NCBI GenBank assembly: GCA_036346255.1
Contig: JAYEVH010000134.1
Span: 1-64,000 of the forward strand
Reading direction: 5' to 3'
Length of the DNA stretch: 64,000 bases
Source of the DNA: Ampelocalamus luodianensis
Lineage: Eukaryota; Streptophyta; Magnoliopsida; Poales; Poaceae
Part shown: positions 30,321 to 42,198 of the stretch, one piece after another
Layout: every line of letters begins with the position of its first letter
Numbering within the stretch: position 1 is the stretch's first letter
Program-made: the position numbers and the translations under genes
Notes under the pieces: generated by a model
The model's input: only the letters and a program-made list of their open reading frames with translations
Database searches by the model: none
Told to the model about the DNA's origin: nothing

Positions 30321-31620
30321 CTACGGCCAAGGACTTGTGTGCTGATTTTCAGCGCCTAGGTCTTGACTTGGTGGAAAAAGGTTTTCTCACTGCATTGCAA
30401 ATGGAGCCGACATTGGAATCTCAGATTCTTGAGGCCCAGAAAACTGATGCCGAGGTAGCCGAAATTAAGGAAAACTTGAAAGCGGGTAAAGCCAACGAGT
30501 TTTCTGAGGATGATCGCGGTATGATTCGATATCGCAATCGTTTGGTAGTACCTGCAGATCCTCAACTAAGGAGTCTAATTTTCAGAGAGGCTCATAATTC
30601 CAAGTTTTCTCTACATCCCAAGTACCAAGATGTATCAGGACTTGAAGAAAATATTTTGGTGGAGCCAAATGAAGTGGCAAATTGCTCAGTATGTTGCTGA
30701 ATGTGATATTTGCCAAATGGTTAAAGCTGAACATCTGAAGCCAGCTGGTACCCTTCAGCCTTTGCCTATTCCACAGTGGAAGTGGGAAGAGATCGGTATG
30801 GATTTTGTTACTGGTCTTCCCAAAACTTCCAATGGGTCCGATGCCATTTGGGTAATCATCGACCATTTGACAAAAGTGGCTCATTTTATTCCGATCAAAA
30901 CCTTCTTTAGTGGCAAGCAGCTAGCAGAGCTTTATATTGCTAGAATTGTTTGTCTTCATGGTGTTCCCAAGGTCATTGTTTCTGACCGTGGCCCTCAATT
31001 TACTTCCCACTTTTGGAATTGTCTTCATCAGGCTATGGGGACTGAACTCTCTTTCAGTACTGCGTATCATCCTCAATCTAGTGGTCGGTGAGAGAGTGAA
31101 TCAAGTAATGGAAGATCTTCTTGAGCCTATGTGCTATCTTATAGCAAAGACGGGAGAAATCTTTGCGTATGTGGAATTTTCCTACAATAATAGCTACCAA
31201 GCAAGTATTCAAATGTTACCTTTTGAAGCCTTGTATGGGAGAGCTTGTAGGACCCCATTGAATTGGTCCAAGTGCGGTGAAAGATCATTCTTTGGTCGGA
31301 CTTGGTAAAAAGCCGAAGAGCAAGTTAAATGCGATTCGAGATTGCTTGAGAGCTGCTCGATCTCGTCGGAAGAGCTATCTGATCATCGTCGTCGTGAATT
31401 AAGCTTTGAGGTAGATTACCATGTCTATCTTAAAGTGTCACCGATGAAGGGTACTCATCGTTTTCGAGTAAAGGAAAGCTCGCACCTCGTTATATCGGAC
31501 CCTTCGAATCATTGCCAAGCAGTGTAACCTATCAATTAGAATTACAGATCCTCTCGTGATGCATGATACTTTTCATGTGTCTCAATTGAAGAAATGCCTT
31601 CGTGTTCCTATTGTGGCAAC
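30321..31620 (+). pseudogene. Integrase of element C
   Basis: The N-terminal HHCC part is split by a frameshift at about 30620 (AHNSKFSLHP in one frame; YVAECDICQMVKAEH in the next). The core in 30630-31091 has WEEIGMDFVTGLPKTSNGSD, IIDHLTKVAHFIPIKTFF and VSDRGPQFTSHFW (the two Asp). The Glu region follows a shift at about 31088 (ERVNQVMEDLLEP where this family has ERVNQVLEDMLR). Later pieces are PFEALYGRACRTPLNW, VSPMKGTHRF and DTFHVSQLKKCLRVP. A family-A LTR interrupts it at 31625. Confidence 0.9.
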
Positions 31621-31625
31621 TGCTA

Positions 31626-32656
31626 TGATGAGGGCATCCCTAACACTTATACATCTTTCCTATTGGTGGTCATACACATCTCGAGGTGGGCGCCATACGT
31701 GGCCTACAAATAATTCAAATGTGAGTGCATATTGGTCCACCGGCGAGCAAGAGCTAAACTTCTAAATCAACAGTGCTTTTGTTTCTTAATGAATCTTCTA
31801 TTGTCATTGATGAAAATTGGGTATTACCTCATGCAAATGTTTTGTGCATTCTCGAGGTTTCAACATTGTGAAGCCTTTGGAACCAAGAGGAGGCGAGTCA
31901 AAGCAATGGAGGAGAAGCTCACGTGGGTCAACCAAGGGAGAAAAGCCCAAGAATTCAAGCCCAATTCGGATCTTCCACAAGTGCAACGAAATTCATCTCG
32001 GAATCAACTCGAATTCAATTCGGATTCGGTTCAGGACAGCCCAACAGGGCTGTAATAAAAACCATAACTTTTGCATACGGAGTCCGATTGGGGTGTTCTT
32101 GGACTTGTTTGAAAGCTTAATCCAAGGCCCACACAATGGTTTTGGCCCCAGCTTCAGAAGACTTACGGTCGCACCGCTATGGCCGAAACAATGTGACGGA
32201 CTTAAGTTAGGTTTTCCTTTTTGTGTGTTTTAGGTCTTAGCCGAGTTAGAGTTTGATTAGGCATGTGTGGCCGACCCTAGGCGTGCGTGAGTCGTGGAGG
32301 GTGCCTTAAATACCCTTGCCCTCCATTGTATCCATTAGACCAGTTTATTCATAAGATTGAAACATAGCTATTGCTTGTTCTTTCGACCCCAGAGTTCATG
32401 CGAGGACTTTGAGAGAGGACTAGGCGATCCAATTGTTCGTTCTGCAATTCAAGGTCAAGCCGTCGTTCCATTGGGAATCGGGGACTTGGCGTTAAATGCG
32501 TTCGTGGTCTCGCGACGAACAACTACCCGGTGTGTTGTGGGCGTATTCCGAAGAGTTGAGGGTTCGTGCATTGGCGCGAGTGTTCAGCTAGCGACATCAT
32601 CTACTTCGCATCAACTATCCACGGTTTCTCACTGAGAAGATCGGGCCTCCCGTATC
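31626..32656 (+). mobile_element. Family-A solo LTR in integrase of C
   Basis: TGATGAGGGC at 31626 to CCCGTATC near 32656, about 1030 bases, with no internal sequence. Host coding sequence (VSQLKKCLRVP before, EHLDLQHDLSYQEQ after) resumes on the right. The flanks CTGCTA and GACTTA are only partly alike, so the 5-base duplication is imperfect or misread. It is an A-type LTR throughout. Confidence 0.85.
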
Positions 32657-32661
32657 GACTT

Positions 32662-32860
32662 ATGAGCATCTTGATCTCCAACACGATCTTTCCTATCAAG
32701 AACAACGGTGCGTATCCTCGACACAATGGGCGAGGACAAGAAATCGTCTTGTCAAGTTCTTGAAAATTCGATGGGCTAATCATTAGAGGATGAAGCCACT
32801 TGGGAGCGCGAAGACCTGATGCAGATTGAGCACCCCCATCTTTTTGTTGTTTAGAACTTT
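32662..32860 (+). pseudogene. C-terminal chromodomain of element C integrase
   Basis: After the solo LTR the frames read HLDLQHDLSYQEQ, then an ILDTMG start and, after a shift, NRLVKFLKIRWANHS and EDEATWEREDLMQIEHPHLF. The pattern ILD..., VKxLKVxWxxH, EATWExE, PxLF is that of the chromodomain carried by plant chromoviruses, which directs integration to certain chromatin. It is the basis for calling element C a chromovirus. A stop and at least two shifts interrupt it. Confidence 0.75.
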
Positions 32861-33075
32861 CCTTTGAATCAAGAAAGGAAAGTTTAAACAAAGCAATGTA
32901 AACAAAGATGTAATGATAACACTATGTTGTTATGTAAAGTTCTTCTTTGTTATCTTTGAAGGAAATCAAGACAACAGATGTTGAATTTCCTTATAAATCA
33001 TTTCCACTTTACTTCTTCCTAATCTCTAACTTGTTCCAAATCTCGGGGACGAGATTTTCTTAAGGTTGGTAGGTT
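32861..33075 (+). other. 3' untranslated part and polypurine region of element C
   Basis: Between the chromodomain and the 3' LTR. The sequence ATCTCGGGGACGAGATTTTC followed by TTAAGGTTGGTAGG at 33043-33074 is the pre-LTR signature of this group; the purine stretch AAGGTTGGTAGGT is interrupted by T's. The 3' LTR begins at 33076. Confidence 0.6.
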
Positions 33076-36000
33076 TGTAACAACCCCAATTCTATAAACA
33101 GTAATAATCAGCATTATGAACAGTAATGGGACACTGTTCATAGCATTACTGTTCTTAATCACTAGTTGGGAGTTGCTGTTACCATGTAAAACCTTCCTTT
33201 TTGGCCAAAGACTAAAAACTTATTTAATATTTTCAAGGAAATACAAGATAAAACTTGTATTATGGTGAGAAATATTTTATTAAAGCCTAGATAAATTATC
33301 TTGGTGAAAATATTTTGTTGCATTTTTAGAAATTATTTTGGCCTAAAGCAAAATAATTATCTTTAAATGAATACTTTCGGGCTAAAATAAATATTTATGT
33401 ATTTTACAAAGTGATTATGTGATTTTAAAATTTATCGGGAAATATATCATCGGTAGCCTCCAACAAAAATTTCATGATTTTATAAATTTAGTTGCTATTT
33501 TAAAATCGATCAAACCTTTTAAGCATTTGAATAAGATTTGGTCAATTAACTGTGCGGACTCAAGACCTAATCTTTGTAGCGACTTCGATCCCATGCGGTT
33601 GGGTCCAACCGGTCAACCGGTCCGGCTCTATCACGCTCGAGCGCGAGCGAACCTATCTTGCGATATGGCCGTTGATTTTCAATCGAGCGGGCGAGGTCAC
33701 AATGTCCCACGAGCTGTCCACGTGTACACCTTAATCTCGCCGTTGGATCTTGATCTAACGATCGAGATCGATGTGTGCTGTCGGACAACTCCGAGCCCTT
33801 CACGATCTCCACCGTTCATTTCGATCCAACAACGGCGTCTTTTTCTTTTAAACTTAAAGCGCTTTTCTTTGGGCGTCGATTCAAATCCTCGGCTTTCCTT
33901 TTTCGCGTGCTATTAAGGCATGCGCTCCTGCAGGCGTTAGATCTTCATCGTGTGGTCGAGCGGTGTATGATTCGGACGACTCGGATCCCTCATGATCTCC
34001 GCCGTCCATTCTTGATCTAACGCGTCGCTCGTTTTCATTTGAAATCAAAGCGCTTTTATCGAGGCCTTTGGATTTAAATCCCCGGCGCTCCTTTTCGGCC
34101 GTGGGCCTTTAAAGCCCAAATTTGATGAGCCGTTGGATTTCAATCGTAGGGTCCATATGAGTGTATGCAATCGGACCATCCGGATCCCGCGTCAATCCTA
34201 ACCGTAGAAGTTTAATCGGACGGTGCTGCATCAGTGCATCTAAGGGATGACGTGTATCTTTTGAGCTGGGCCGTTAGATTTCAATCCAACGCCCCTATTT
34301 GAACTTAAAACCCCGAAATCCTTTTTGGCTCTGTTTTAATCTTGATCGACCGATCTAGATCACACGGTCCATATTAACTGATACCGATTAAAACCTTTTA
34401 ACCTCTCTATTTATCACAACCGCCCATTTCTAATCGGACGGCTGATATTCTTTTGAGGCTTTAGGAGGCGCGCGGCTGTGACTGCCAGTGGGACCCACAT
34501 GTCAGATGATTCTTATCATCTTCCTTGTCTCTCTGCGCGCAGATCTCTCTTTAAACAGAGGAGAGGATTTATCCCAAGGATTATGCAACTAATTTTTGGG
34601 ATAATCAGCCCTAAATGGACACCTCATCAACTCTAGATCTTTCCATCTTGCCCTGTAGCTCAACATCCATATATAAACCCTAGCTTTTTGCTGTTACCAT
34701 TGTTGACCACTGAAGCTCATCCTCCATTGTTGTCCAGTGGAGTTTCTTGCTCCTGTTCTTTGCTTATCCATCCCAAGCTGGTTTTACCTTGCACTAAGGT
34801 TTTGACATCCTTTGTAGGTTAAAACAGAAGACTATCTCTGTTGAGCGAGAATCGATTTTCTCAATCTTTGGTGTCTTTCCTACTCTGGTAAGCTAAAACC
34901 CTAGTTTTTAACATTTTGAGCATCTTAATGACCTTAGAAGCTCCTGTGAATCATTCTTTTGAACATCAGTAGCTTCAACTTGCTCTAAACTGAAAAGTGA
35001 TTATTCTAGCTTTTCAGTCCATTATGTCATTTTCAAGAATGAGGGTTTCTCCTGTCTACTTGTTATCCTAATTAGGTCTCAGCTAAACCCTAGTAGCATA
35101 ACAAGTTAATCTTTCAATTCTTGTCATCATCTATTTTGCCTCATAGCTGAAATATGTCTCTGTTCTCTTTTGTCGGCTCAACCGACAAAATAGGTTTTCT
35201 TTAGCTTTTGTAATCTAACCAAGTAGGGTTAGGTTAAGGTTAGTCTAGGGTATTAACTACCTTAATAGATCAGGCTAAGCTTCAATTTAGAGCCTTTGCT
35301 TGATCTATCTTGATACGGGGAAGGCCGATCTTCTCGATGAGGAACCGTGGATAGTTGATGGGAAGTAGGCGATGTCGCTAGTTGAACACTCGCGCCAATG
35401 CAGAACCCTCAACTATTCGAATACGCATTAAAACACCGGGTAGTTGTTCGTCGCGAGACCACGAGCAGCGAACGCCAAGTCCCAATTCCCAATGGAGCAG
35501 CGGCTTGACCCCGAGTTGCGAGAACAAACAATGGATCGCTAATTCTCTCTCAAAGTCCTCGCATGAACTGCGGTGTCGAAAGAACAAGCAATAGCTATGT
35601 TTCAATCTTATGCATAAACTGGTCTACCTCTATGGTGCGGCCATGGGGGGTTTATATAGCCTCCCACGCAAGCACAAAACTCGGATGAACAGTAACCGAG
35701 TGCTACAGTAATCCGAGTCCGACACTATTCACTGCTACAGTAATCCGAGTCCGATTACTGTTCATGTGAACAGTAATCCGATTCAAGAAACGTCCTACTT
35801 TAATTTGGAAATTTAAACTAGTCTCCCTCTCGGTTTCCCTTGTATTGTGAGCTTTCCTTCTCTTAGCTTGCGCGAATTTGTTCGATGCACTTGATGCTTC
35901 TTTTTATGCCAATGTAACCCTTGTTGCCATGTCACCATATGTATTTCTTGACCGCCCGCATGAGCTAGGGTTTTATCCTGAGAGCACGTTCCCTCTCGTT

Positions 36001-38392
36001 GGCCACATGGGTTTCTTCTCCCTTGTTGCCCGCATGTGTTTCTCCTCCATGAATTTGTTCCCGGCCTCCCTCTCCTCCCTCTCGGTTCCAAAGTCTTTAA
36101 ATTTGTCAAACCTGAGAATGCACCAAGTATTGCTTTAGGTAGTAACCAATTCTCATTGGCAACAAAAGGAAATTCATTAAGAAACAAATGCACCTGTTGT
36201 TTGAGAAGTTTAGCTCCTGCTTCACGAATAACCTCATAAGTAGTAGGGATATCCTCATCATATCTCCCTTTTCCCAAAATCTGCTATCTGTCCTGTTTTC
36301 GGTTCTTTTCAAAATTTGAAAACTGAAACTTTGGACTAAGCCTTAGTTTCTGCCATTTGAAAACAGTAGGTTATAATAGGGGTTATTCTCACTATTATGG
36401 GTAGTTATGGCTTAAGCATATTGTCAATCATGCATTTCCAGATTGATCATGCATATTTCTTTCATTTTGTGCTTATTGTCGATTTTGGTATTTATTGGAC
36501 TTTATTGCTTCTTATAGAATCTGGTTCATCTGAGGCTTTTGACTTTATTTCTGAGCAACCTGAACCTGCAACAAAAGTTTATTACTATCAAGGCAAGCTT
36601 CCTCTCTGCACCATATTGATCCCAAATTTTATACAATAGCTTTTACAAATTCAGTGACAACTGTGCATGCTATTTTTCTGAAAATATAAACTGTGATCTG
36701 TTAGTAGTTAGATATGACCTAACATGATGGATTACCTCAATTGTCACCATACACTCAACCGTAGCATAGTAATGTATACTATAATATATTTTCAGATTTA
36801 GCTTAGACATACAGTCTAAAGATTTTAGAGTTTGACAAGAATATCTTGTCAAACAGGGGAATCACAAATGAACTTGTGTTATTTTGAACTCTTTGTCCAG
36901 TTTCTTTAAATCAGACTTGTATTTGAAATTTAAATTGATCTGGACAAGAGGAAGCTAGTGATGGTGCTTTTGTGCAGAGATTGGGTTTTGTGGTGGACTT
37001 GTCAAGGTTAATTAAGGATCGAACTCGACTATTCAATTCAAGTCCCCACGTACTTCCATATACGATGTATGGTATTGTTTGGTTAAGTAAAATGTTAAGA
37101 CTATTGGGTTGGAAAGCAGGAAAGTAAGAATATGTGTATTGACCTTGTATGGCATAAATGCTTAGGTGTTATGGTATGTTGTATGCCATGTGAGCTTGTA
37201 TGTCGAGATCGGATGTTCTTAGAAGGGTGAGGGCGTATATGTGCTCGTAGCATATCACGTTACCTTAATGGTGCGATTGCATCCTAATATGGGTAGTGAG
37301 CCCATTCGCATTTAATTGTTTGGATCGGCATTGCGGCGCAACATGTGTGCCCAGTTAGCGGATGCTTTGATCGTTGTTTAAGCGAGATCTGTTCACACAT
37401 AGGGGTCCAACTCAATAATGTTAGCTTGTTGAAAAATACCAAATCTTAGTTTCCCGATCGGCATACCAAAGGAAGTATGTCATCATTCGGAGGCATCCAG
37501 AAGGCAGCAGGCTAACTAAGTCATGTGGGTAAAGATGTACACCCCTGCGGGTATAAAGCATTGAATAGCGTGTCCACGGTCATGGGCGACAACTTGAGTT
37601 GATGTCACTGTATAGAAGTTTTGATTTACAAAGCCGTTTTGGTTTTATGGCTTTGCATGAGGATTCATGCATCGCATCATTTACAATTATGTCATTTACT
37701 TACTTTTTCTAATTAAACTTTGATTTATTAACTTGCTTTATCAAAATTTAGCATTTGTAGGTTAAGATGTATCGCTTTATGCAAATCGAACCTTTATACC
37801 TTCTGTTGTAACCTTATGCATGTAAAAATTCTATTCCTTTGATTAGGTTCGATTAACACTTTATTTTATTAGTTTGTGTAAGACTTCTGAGTACCTTCCG
37901 TACTCAAGGTGCTATCACCTATTGTTGCGGTGAGGGCGGTTTTCTTTATGAAGTACCGTTAGCGCCGATCGAGTGGCGCTAACGAGTAAAGCTACTTCTT
38001 TCCTCCACGCAATTGCCTGCGGGTGGATGAGGCCATTGGTGGATTTTGATATTTTGTTTTTGCTTCCGTTGTTAGACTTTTGAAGTGACCAAGTCACTTA
38101 ATATTGTAGTACTAAACCGAATGATGTAAACTTATGTTTAATTATGTCAATGTATGACTTGTATGTATTTGATGCAATGTTGATAAAGGATATATATATG
38201 CAATGGTCGTTGATCCTGGGAACCATTGTGAGATATATATATATCAGGGACTTTGATTATTGGATCGGTTACTTGTTAAATTTATACTCCTAGCATGATC
38301 TTTAATAAAGGGGCAGTACTGTTCCTTCATTAACAATTGTGCTACAGTATGAATTTAATTAAGTGCATTTCCAATAACCTGGGGCGCCCACT
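33076..38392 (+). repeat. 3' LTR of element C, split by a solo LTR
   Basis: TGTAACAACCCC to GGGGCGCCCACT, followed by CTATC. About 4.36 kb after removing the insertion at 35311-36265. It is near-identical to the 5' LTR over long AT-rich stretches (for example 36620-36870 versus 22650-22900), including the TATA box at 34670 and the hairpin at 37888-37906. The exact last bases are uncertain. Confidence 0.88.
35311..36260 (-). mobile_element. Family-B solo LTR, reverse, inside the C 3' LTR
   Basis: On the minus strand TGATGAGGATATCC starts at 36260 and CCGTATCA ends at 35311, 950 bases. A clean 5-base duplication TATCT flanks it (35306-35310, 36261-36265). The uninterrupted C LTR reads CTTGATCTATCTCC at 22280-22293. 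The LTR-encoded frame is open from the first codon (DEDIPTTYEVIREAGAKL) for well over 100 codons on the minus strand. Confidence 0.95.
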
Positions 38393-38507
38393 CTATCCTT
38401 GATTGTTACATATGCCATTCATTTCAGAGTGTTGTTACATGTACACCAGATGCATAATTTGGAACTGTATGTTCAAAGTGCCGTTTGATTCCTGATAGAG
38501 CAGTAGT

Positions 38508-39080
38508 CATGATTTCCTTCTGTGACAACATCTTAAAGAAAGGTGGTAGTGAAAAACTTAGTGATGAAGCAACTGAAGATACCCTTGAGAAGGTACATCC
38601 ATCAATTTGTTATGTTTGTGTTGCTAATGTCATAAGTGTTCTAGAGCTAGGAACTTAATCTAGAAACTGGACAATTACCAGGTCGTAAGGTTACTGGCCT
38701 ACATCAATGACAAGGACATGTTTGCTAAATTTTATAGGTAACTTCTTGTTATATAGCATGCCGATTCTTACTGCCTTTAAACTCATGCACATATTGGAAT
38801 ATACATGTAGCCATTGACTTCTGGGGCTAATTTGTAGAAAGCAGCTTGTGAGGACATTGCTTTTTGACAAGAGTGCTAACGATGAACATGAGAGGAGCAT
38901 TCTGACCAAGCTAAAACAACAGTGCCGGGGGGGTCAATTCACTTAAAAAATGGAAGGCATGGTTACTGACCTTACTGTTGCAAGTGATCACCAGACGAAA
39001 TTTGAAGAGTTCATGAGCACACATCCAGAGTTGAATCCTGGGATAGACTTAGCTATTACTGTTCCGACTACAAGATTTTG
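38508..39080 (+). pseudogene. Cullin-1-like gene fragment, three exons
   Basis: Cullins are the scaffold of SCF ubiquitin ligases. Exon one (to 38592) reads FCDNILKKGGSEKLSDEATE and ends LEK before GTACAT. Exon two (38682-38737) reads VVRLLAYINDKDMFAKFYR, with AG before and GTAACT after it. Exon three (38838-39080) reads KQLVRTLLFDKSANDEHERS, ILTKLKQQC, KMEGMVTDLTVASDHQTKFE and IDLAITVPTTRFW. Exon borders match plant cullin-1 structure as I know it. Defects: an in-frame TAA at 38944-38946, an extra codon in the G-run before it, and no start, N-terminal repeats or C-terminal Nedd8 region. It is therefore a fragment, perhaps captured by the neighbouring CACTA element or what remains of a host locus. 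Confidence 0.85.
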
Positions 39081-39459
39081 GTATGTAAAATAGATTGGTG
39101 TTATCATATTACGATAAGGATACTTGGACATCTCAATGCACTTTTTATTGACTTCATTTAATTTATTCATTTGTTAGAGATCTAACATACAGTTATCCCA
39201 AAACATCAATGGACATCTTTCTGCATTTCTTTACACTAACTGTAGGCATTTCCTACAAATATTATAGCTTATGTCCTCTTGATTGCTCACCTTAAGCTTC
39301 TGTGTATGCTTGAAAGAGTCTGGATGGCTAGGTGCAGCTAGCATTTGATATTCTTATTAAGTGCCATGCTCTATCACTAAACATAGACTTATAATGAAAG
39401 CTGACACGTTTCAGAAGCTCTCTTAATTGCTGAGGTGATAAGCCATGGAGCTGCTTATG
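39081..39459. other. Sequence between the cullin fragment and CACTA
   Basis: AT-rich sequence with no recognisable exon. It probably belongs to the cullin fragment (intron) or to the interior of the outer CACTA. Nothing else seen. Confidence 0.35.
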
Positions 39460-39835
39460 GTTAAATGGTGCAAAAGGCATTCGAGGCGATTAGCGCCGGC
39501 AATGTGTCTAGCCTTGGGAAGCCCGACAATCAAGGGCGATTAACTAGCGATATCGTCCTAGCGCCGAGGAAAAATTGACAATCAAGGGCAATTAACTGCC
39601 GGCAACACATCTAACTGTCGGGGAAAAATTGACAATTGATGACAGTTAACTACCGGCAATACATCTAACTACCAGGGAAACTCTAAATGCCGGGGAAACC
39701 TTAACCACCACTACAACAAAACTATCACATAAAGATGATTTTGTTTTGACGCTTTTATGTATATCTTTACGCCGAAAAATACCTCGTATATAAAATGTTT
39801 CTAAAAACATTTTATACGATGCCACAAAATCCCAT

Positions 39836-41400
39836 TTCCCACAGACCGACGGACACACCCAACTCCCAGGCCCAAGCGGCCAGACCATTTCGTCTTCGTC
39901 TGATGACTCAATAACTCAATCCCTAAAATCTAAATCCCTAAGTCTGAATCTCTGTCTCTCTCTCACACTGCAGCAGTCCATCTCCATCCTCAAACCTGAT
40001 CCGTCTCGGCGGCGGCGGGTGGGCGCGGCGGCGGCGGTTGCGGCCGTGCGGGTCGGCAGTGCACTCGGCGTCTCGGCGGGGTCACGCCGTCGCGATGCGG
40101 ACTCACATCTCACGGGGAGAACCGGAGAAGGGGAGGACCGAGGAGGCGACTAGCGAGGAGCCGAGGAGGCAAGGACCGGTCGATCGGAGGCGGAGGGGGA
40201 GGGGCGCTGCGGCGGCTTGCTCGCCTCGCCTGCTCCGAGGCTCCGAGTGACCGGGCGAGGTGTGCTGCTGCTCTGAGTGGCTGAGCCTCTAGCTCTGGTC
40301 TCTGAGGTGACTCAGCGACTGGGGTGAATGCTTATCTCCCTTTCTCTGCTTATCTCCCTTGATAGCACTTTACTCTAGATCCCATGGTAAATACATTTGT
40401 ATGCCAATTTGACAAAGTCTGTACATTCTACCACTAGACTGTGCATAACATCTTTTATGGGGTGAATTATGACATTTAGTGATATCAGATTGGGTGAAAT
40501 ATTTGTGGTTTGGTTGAGAATCACATGACTTTTATGTCGGGGTTATGTTCGGCCCAACCTAGCCTGTGAGTATTTTCGGTTTCTTTGCTTGTGCTGCGTA
40601 GATAGGATAGGAGAGTATAGTAAGGTGATGTCTGAAAAAAAAACACGATAATAGGATGCAGTGTGTGTGTGTGTGTGTTTTGTTTAGTCCCATGTTTTAT
40701 TACCATTTCAATTGTCTTGTGTTTACCTGATGATTCTCCCTTTGCATGCCTTTATATTTATAGGAAGAAGGTTGGAAGGAAAAGATATCAAGGGGAGAGA
40801 AGCCCACAGTCTTACATTATTACCTGCAACCAGGTATTCTGCTGTCTTCTTTTGTTAGAGTTCCATTCTGTTCACAAACATGTCAGAGTATGTCCAGAGC
40901 TACAAACATGCATATGCTAGCTTCCTGAAAGCATAATCACTGACCTCTGCATATTTGGCTTATTAAAAATTTGACCACAATTAACAAAGGTAGCTCCTTG
41001 AATAACCCTCTGGACATAGTGGATGTTGAGGTTAAGGTGTCTGTTGAATGTAATATTTCTATTAGACTTTGTGATCATCTGTAAGCGATTGCCTATAATA
41101 TTTGTTTTGTCATTTCCTTAAACTGAGTTTGATATATTTTACTAGTCCTGTAAGTAAACTTGCTAAGATGAAAGTTTCTCTTCACACTTATTTACACAAC
41201 GTTTTTCTTTTGGATGGTTAACTCTTAATAAGAAGGAATCCTCGTGGCTTTTATTGATACACGAAAAATGCTACCACTTATCACAGTATCTGTCAACCTA
41301 CATTCCATTACATTGCTCTGTTAGTCTTCCATTACATTGCTCTCTGGAGTTTCCTGAGCTTGTTGGCTGCTAACATTAGTTGGTGTTGGTCTATATAGGC
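39836..41400. other. Interior of inner CACTA, left part
   Basis: A GC-rich, gene-leader-like stretch with GGCGGC runs (about 39960-40250) is followed by AT-rich, intron-like sequence. A possible small exon at about 40764-40832 lies between TTTATAG and GGTATTCTG and can be read EEGWKEKISRGEKPTVLHY; I do not recognise it. A (TG)9 microsatellite is at 40660-40678. No complete gene is seen. Confidence 0.4.
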
Positions 41401-41463
41401 GCTGTTTGGTATGGCTCTAACTCCTAGCTTCATAGTTGGAGTGGGTGGAGCTGTGCCAAACGG
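41401..41463. repeat. Short MITE-like inverted repeat
   Basis: GCTGTTTGGTATGGCTCTAA and its partner GAGTGGGTGGAGCTGTGCCA with AACG form an imperfect hairpin around TAGCTTCATAG. CTGTTTGG/CCAAAC ends are common in grass MITEs. Further GGAGTTG/CTCCACAA half-repeats continue to about 41640, so it may be one part of a larger MITE. Confidence 0.45.
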
Positions 41464-41639
41464 GGTTGCTCCACAAATTTTTTGGAGTTGAAGCAATTGG
41501 GAGCGGAGCAGCCCGTAGTGCAATTTTTGGGAGTAACCTTCCACAGCTCCCCAAGGAGCAGCAACTCCCTTATCAAAATACCCTTGGAGTTGAGGGGTAA
41601 TTACCCACCTTTGCCACTCCACAAAACCCCCTCAGCCCC

Positions 41640-41985
41640 ACCGATTCGCCCCAGTCGCACCCACGTTCTTCCCGACTCTCGCCTCATCCCCTCTGTCCTC
41701 TCTCTCGCCCTACCCCATCCCTTCCGAACCCTAGGTCCGGAGACCCACGCCACCGGTCCAACACGCCGTCGCTTGCGTTCCGAATGCCCTCGACCTGGGA
41801 TCTCTCGCCGCCGAACTCCCTCACCCCCGGATCCCTCATCGCCGGACTCCCTCGCCCCAGATCCCTCGCCGCCGAACTCCGTCGCCCTTGGATCCCTCGG
41901 TCACGCGCTGGTCCGGCAGCGCAACAAGGCAGCCACGGCCGCCAAGGAGAGAGGCTAGGCTCTCATCCTCTCCCACCGCGCGTAG
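41640..41985 (+). other. CT-rich stretch upstream of captured exons
   Basis: Proline/serine-coding, C-rich sequence with repeated CTCGCC(G/C)CCGA-like units (41800-41890). It resembles the 5' UTR and promoter-proximal region of a grass gene. No frame is convincing. Confidence 0.4.
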
Positions 41986-42198
41986 CAGCCGCCGCCGTTC
42001 GAGTTCGTCAGTGACATCGACGCCGTCCTCCAGCGTGCGGTCGAAGATGATCTCCTCCTCGGTGATGATGCTCACGACGCTTCCCTGTCCGCTACGTCCG
42101 ATTTTGGCCTAATCGATCTCTTAAGTGCCCGGGAGAAAAAAAAAGTTCCTTCCCCCCAAGTGTTCGACGAATTGCAAAGGTGGGACAGGGATCTCTGA
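41986..42198 (+). pseudogene. Unidentified coding-like fragment in CACTA
   Basis: A frame of 70 codons, preceded by CGCGTAG, begins QPPPFEFVSDIDAVLQ and ends PSPQVFDELQRWDRDL before TGA. The acidic middle (RAVEDDLLLGDDAHDASLS) and even codon usage suggest genuine coding sequence rather than chance. I do not recognise the family. It overlaps the start of the next fragment by the TGATG junction, so the two were probably joined by capture from separate genes or are exons of one. Confidence 0.4.

Larger units (their letters stand above)
8426..38392 (+). mobile_element. Chromovirus-type Ty3/gypsy element C with five nested passengers
   Basis: Two LTRs of about 4.4 kb begin TGTAACA at 8426 and 33076 and end near 24408 and 38392. 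The 5-base duplication CTATC flanks the whole (8421-8425, 38393-38397). After removing four direct passengers (9055-20644, 25241-26829, 31626 to about 32661, 35311-36265; the first contains a fifth) the element is close to 14.8 kb with a 6 kb internal region. The order is primer site, ORF0, gag, protease, reverse transcriptase, RNase H, integrase, chromodomain, polypurine tract. The chromodomain after integrase places it among chromoviruses, probably the Tekay/Del clade (inference). Every ORF is frameshifted. Confidence 0.88.

Noticed and set aside
39646..40250. Possible host gene at the GC-rich block next to the inner CACTA end
   Set aside because: No frame longer than about 80 codons and no family match; it lies within the transposon termini.
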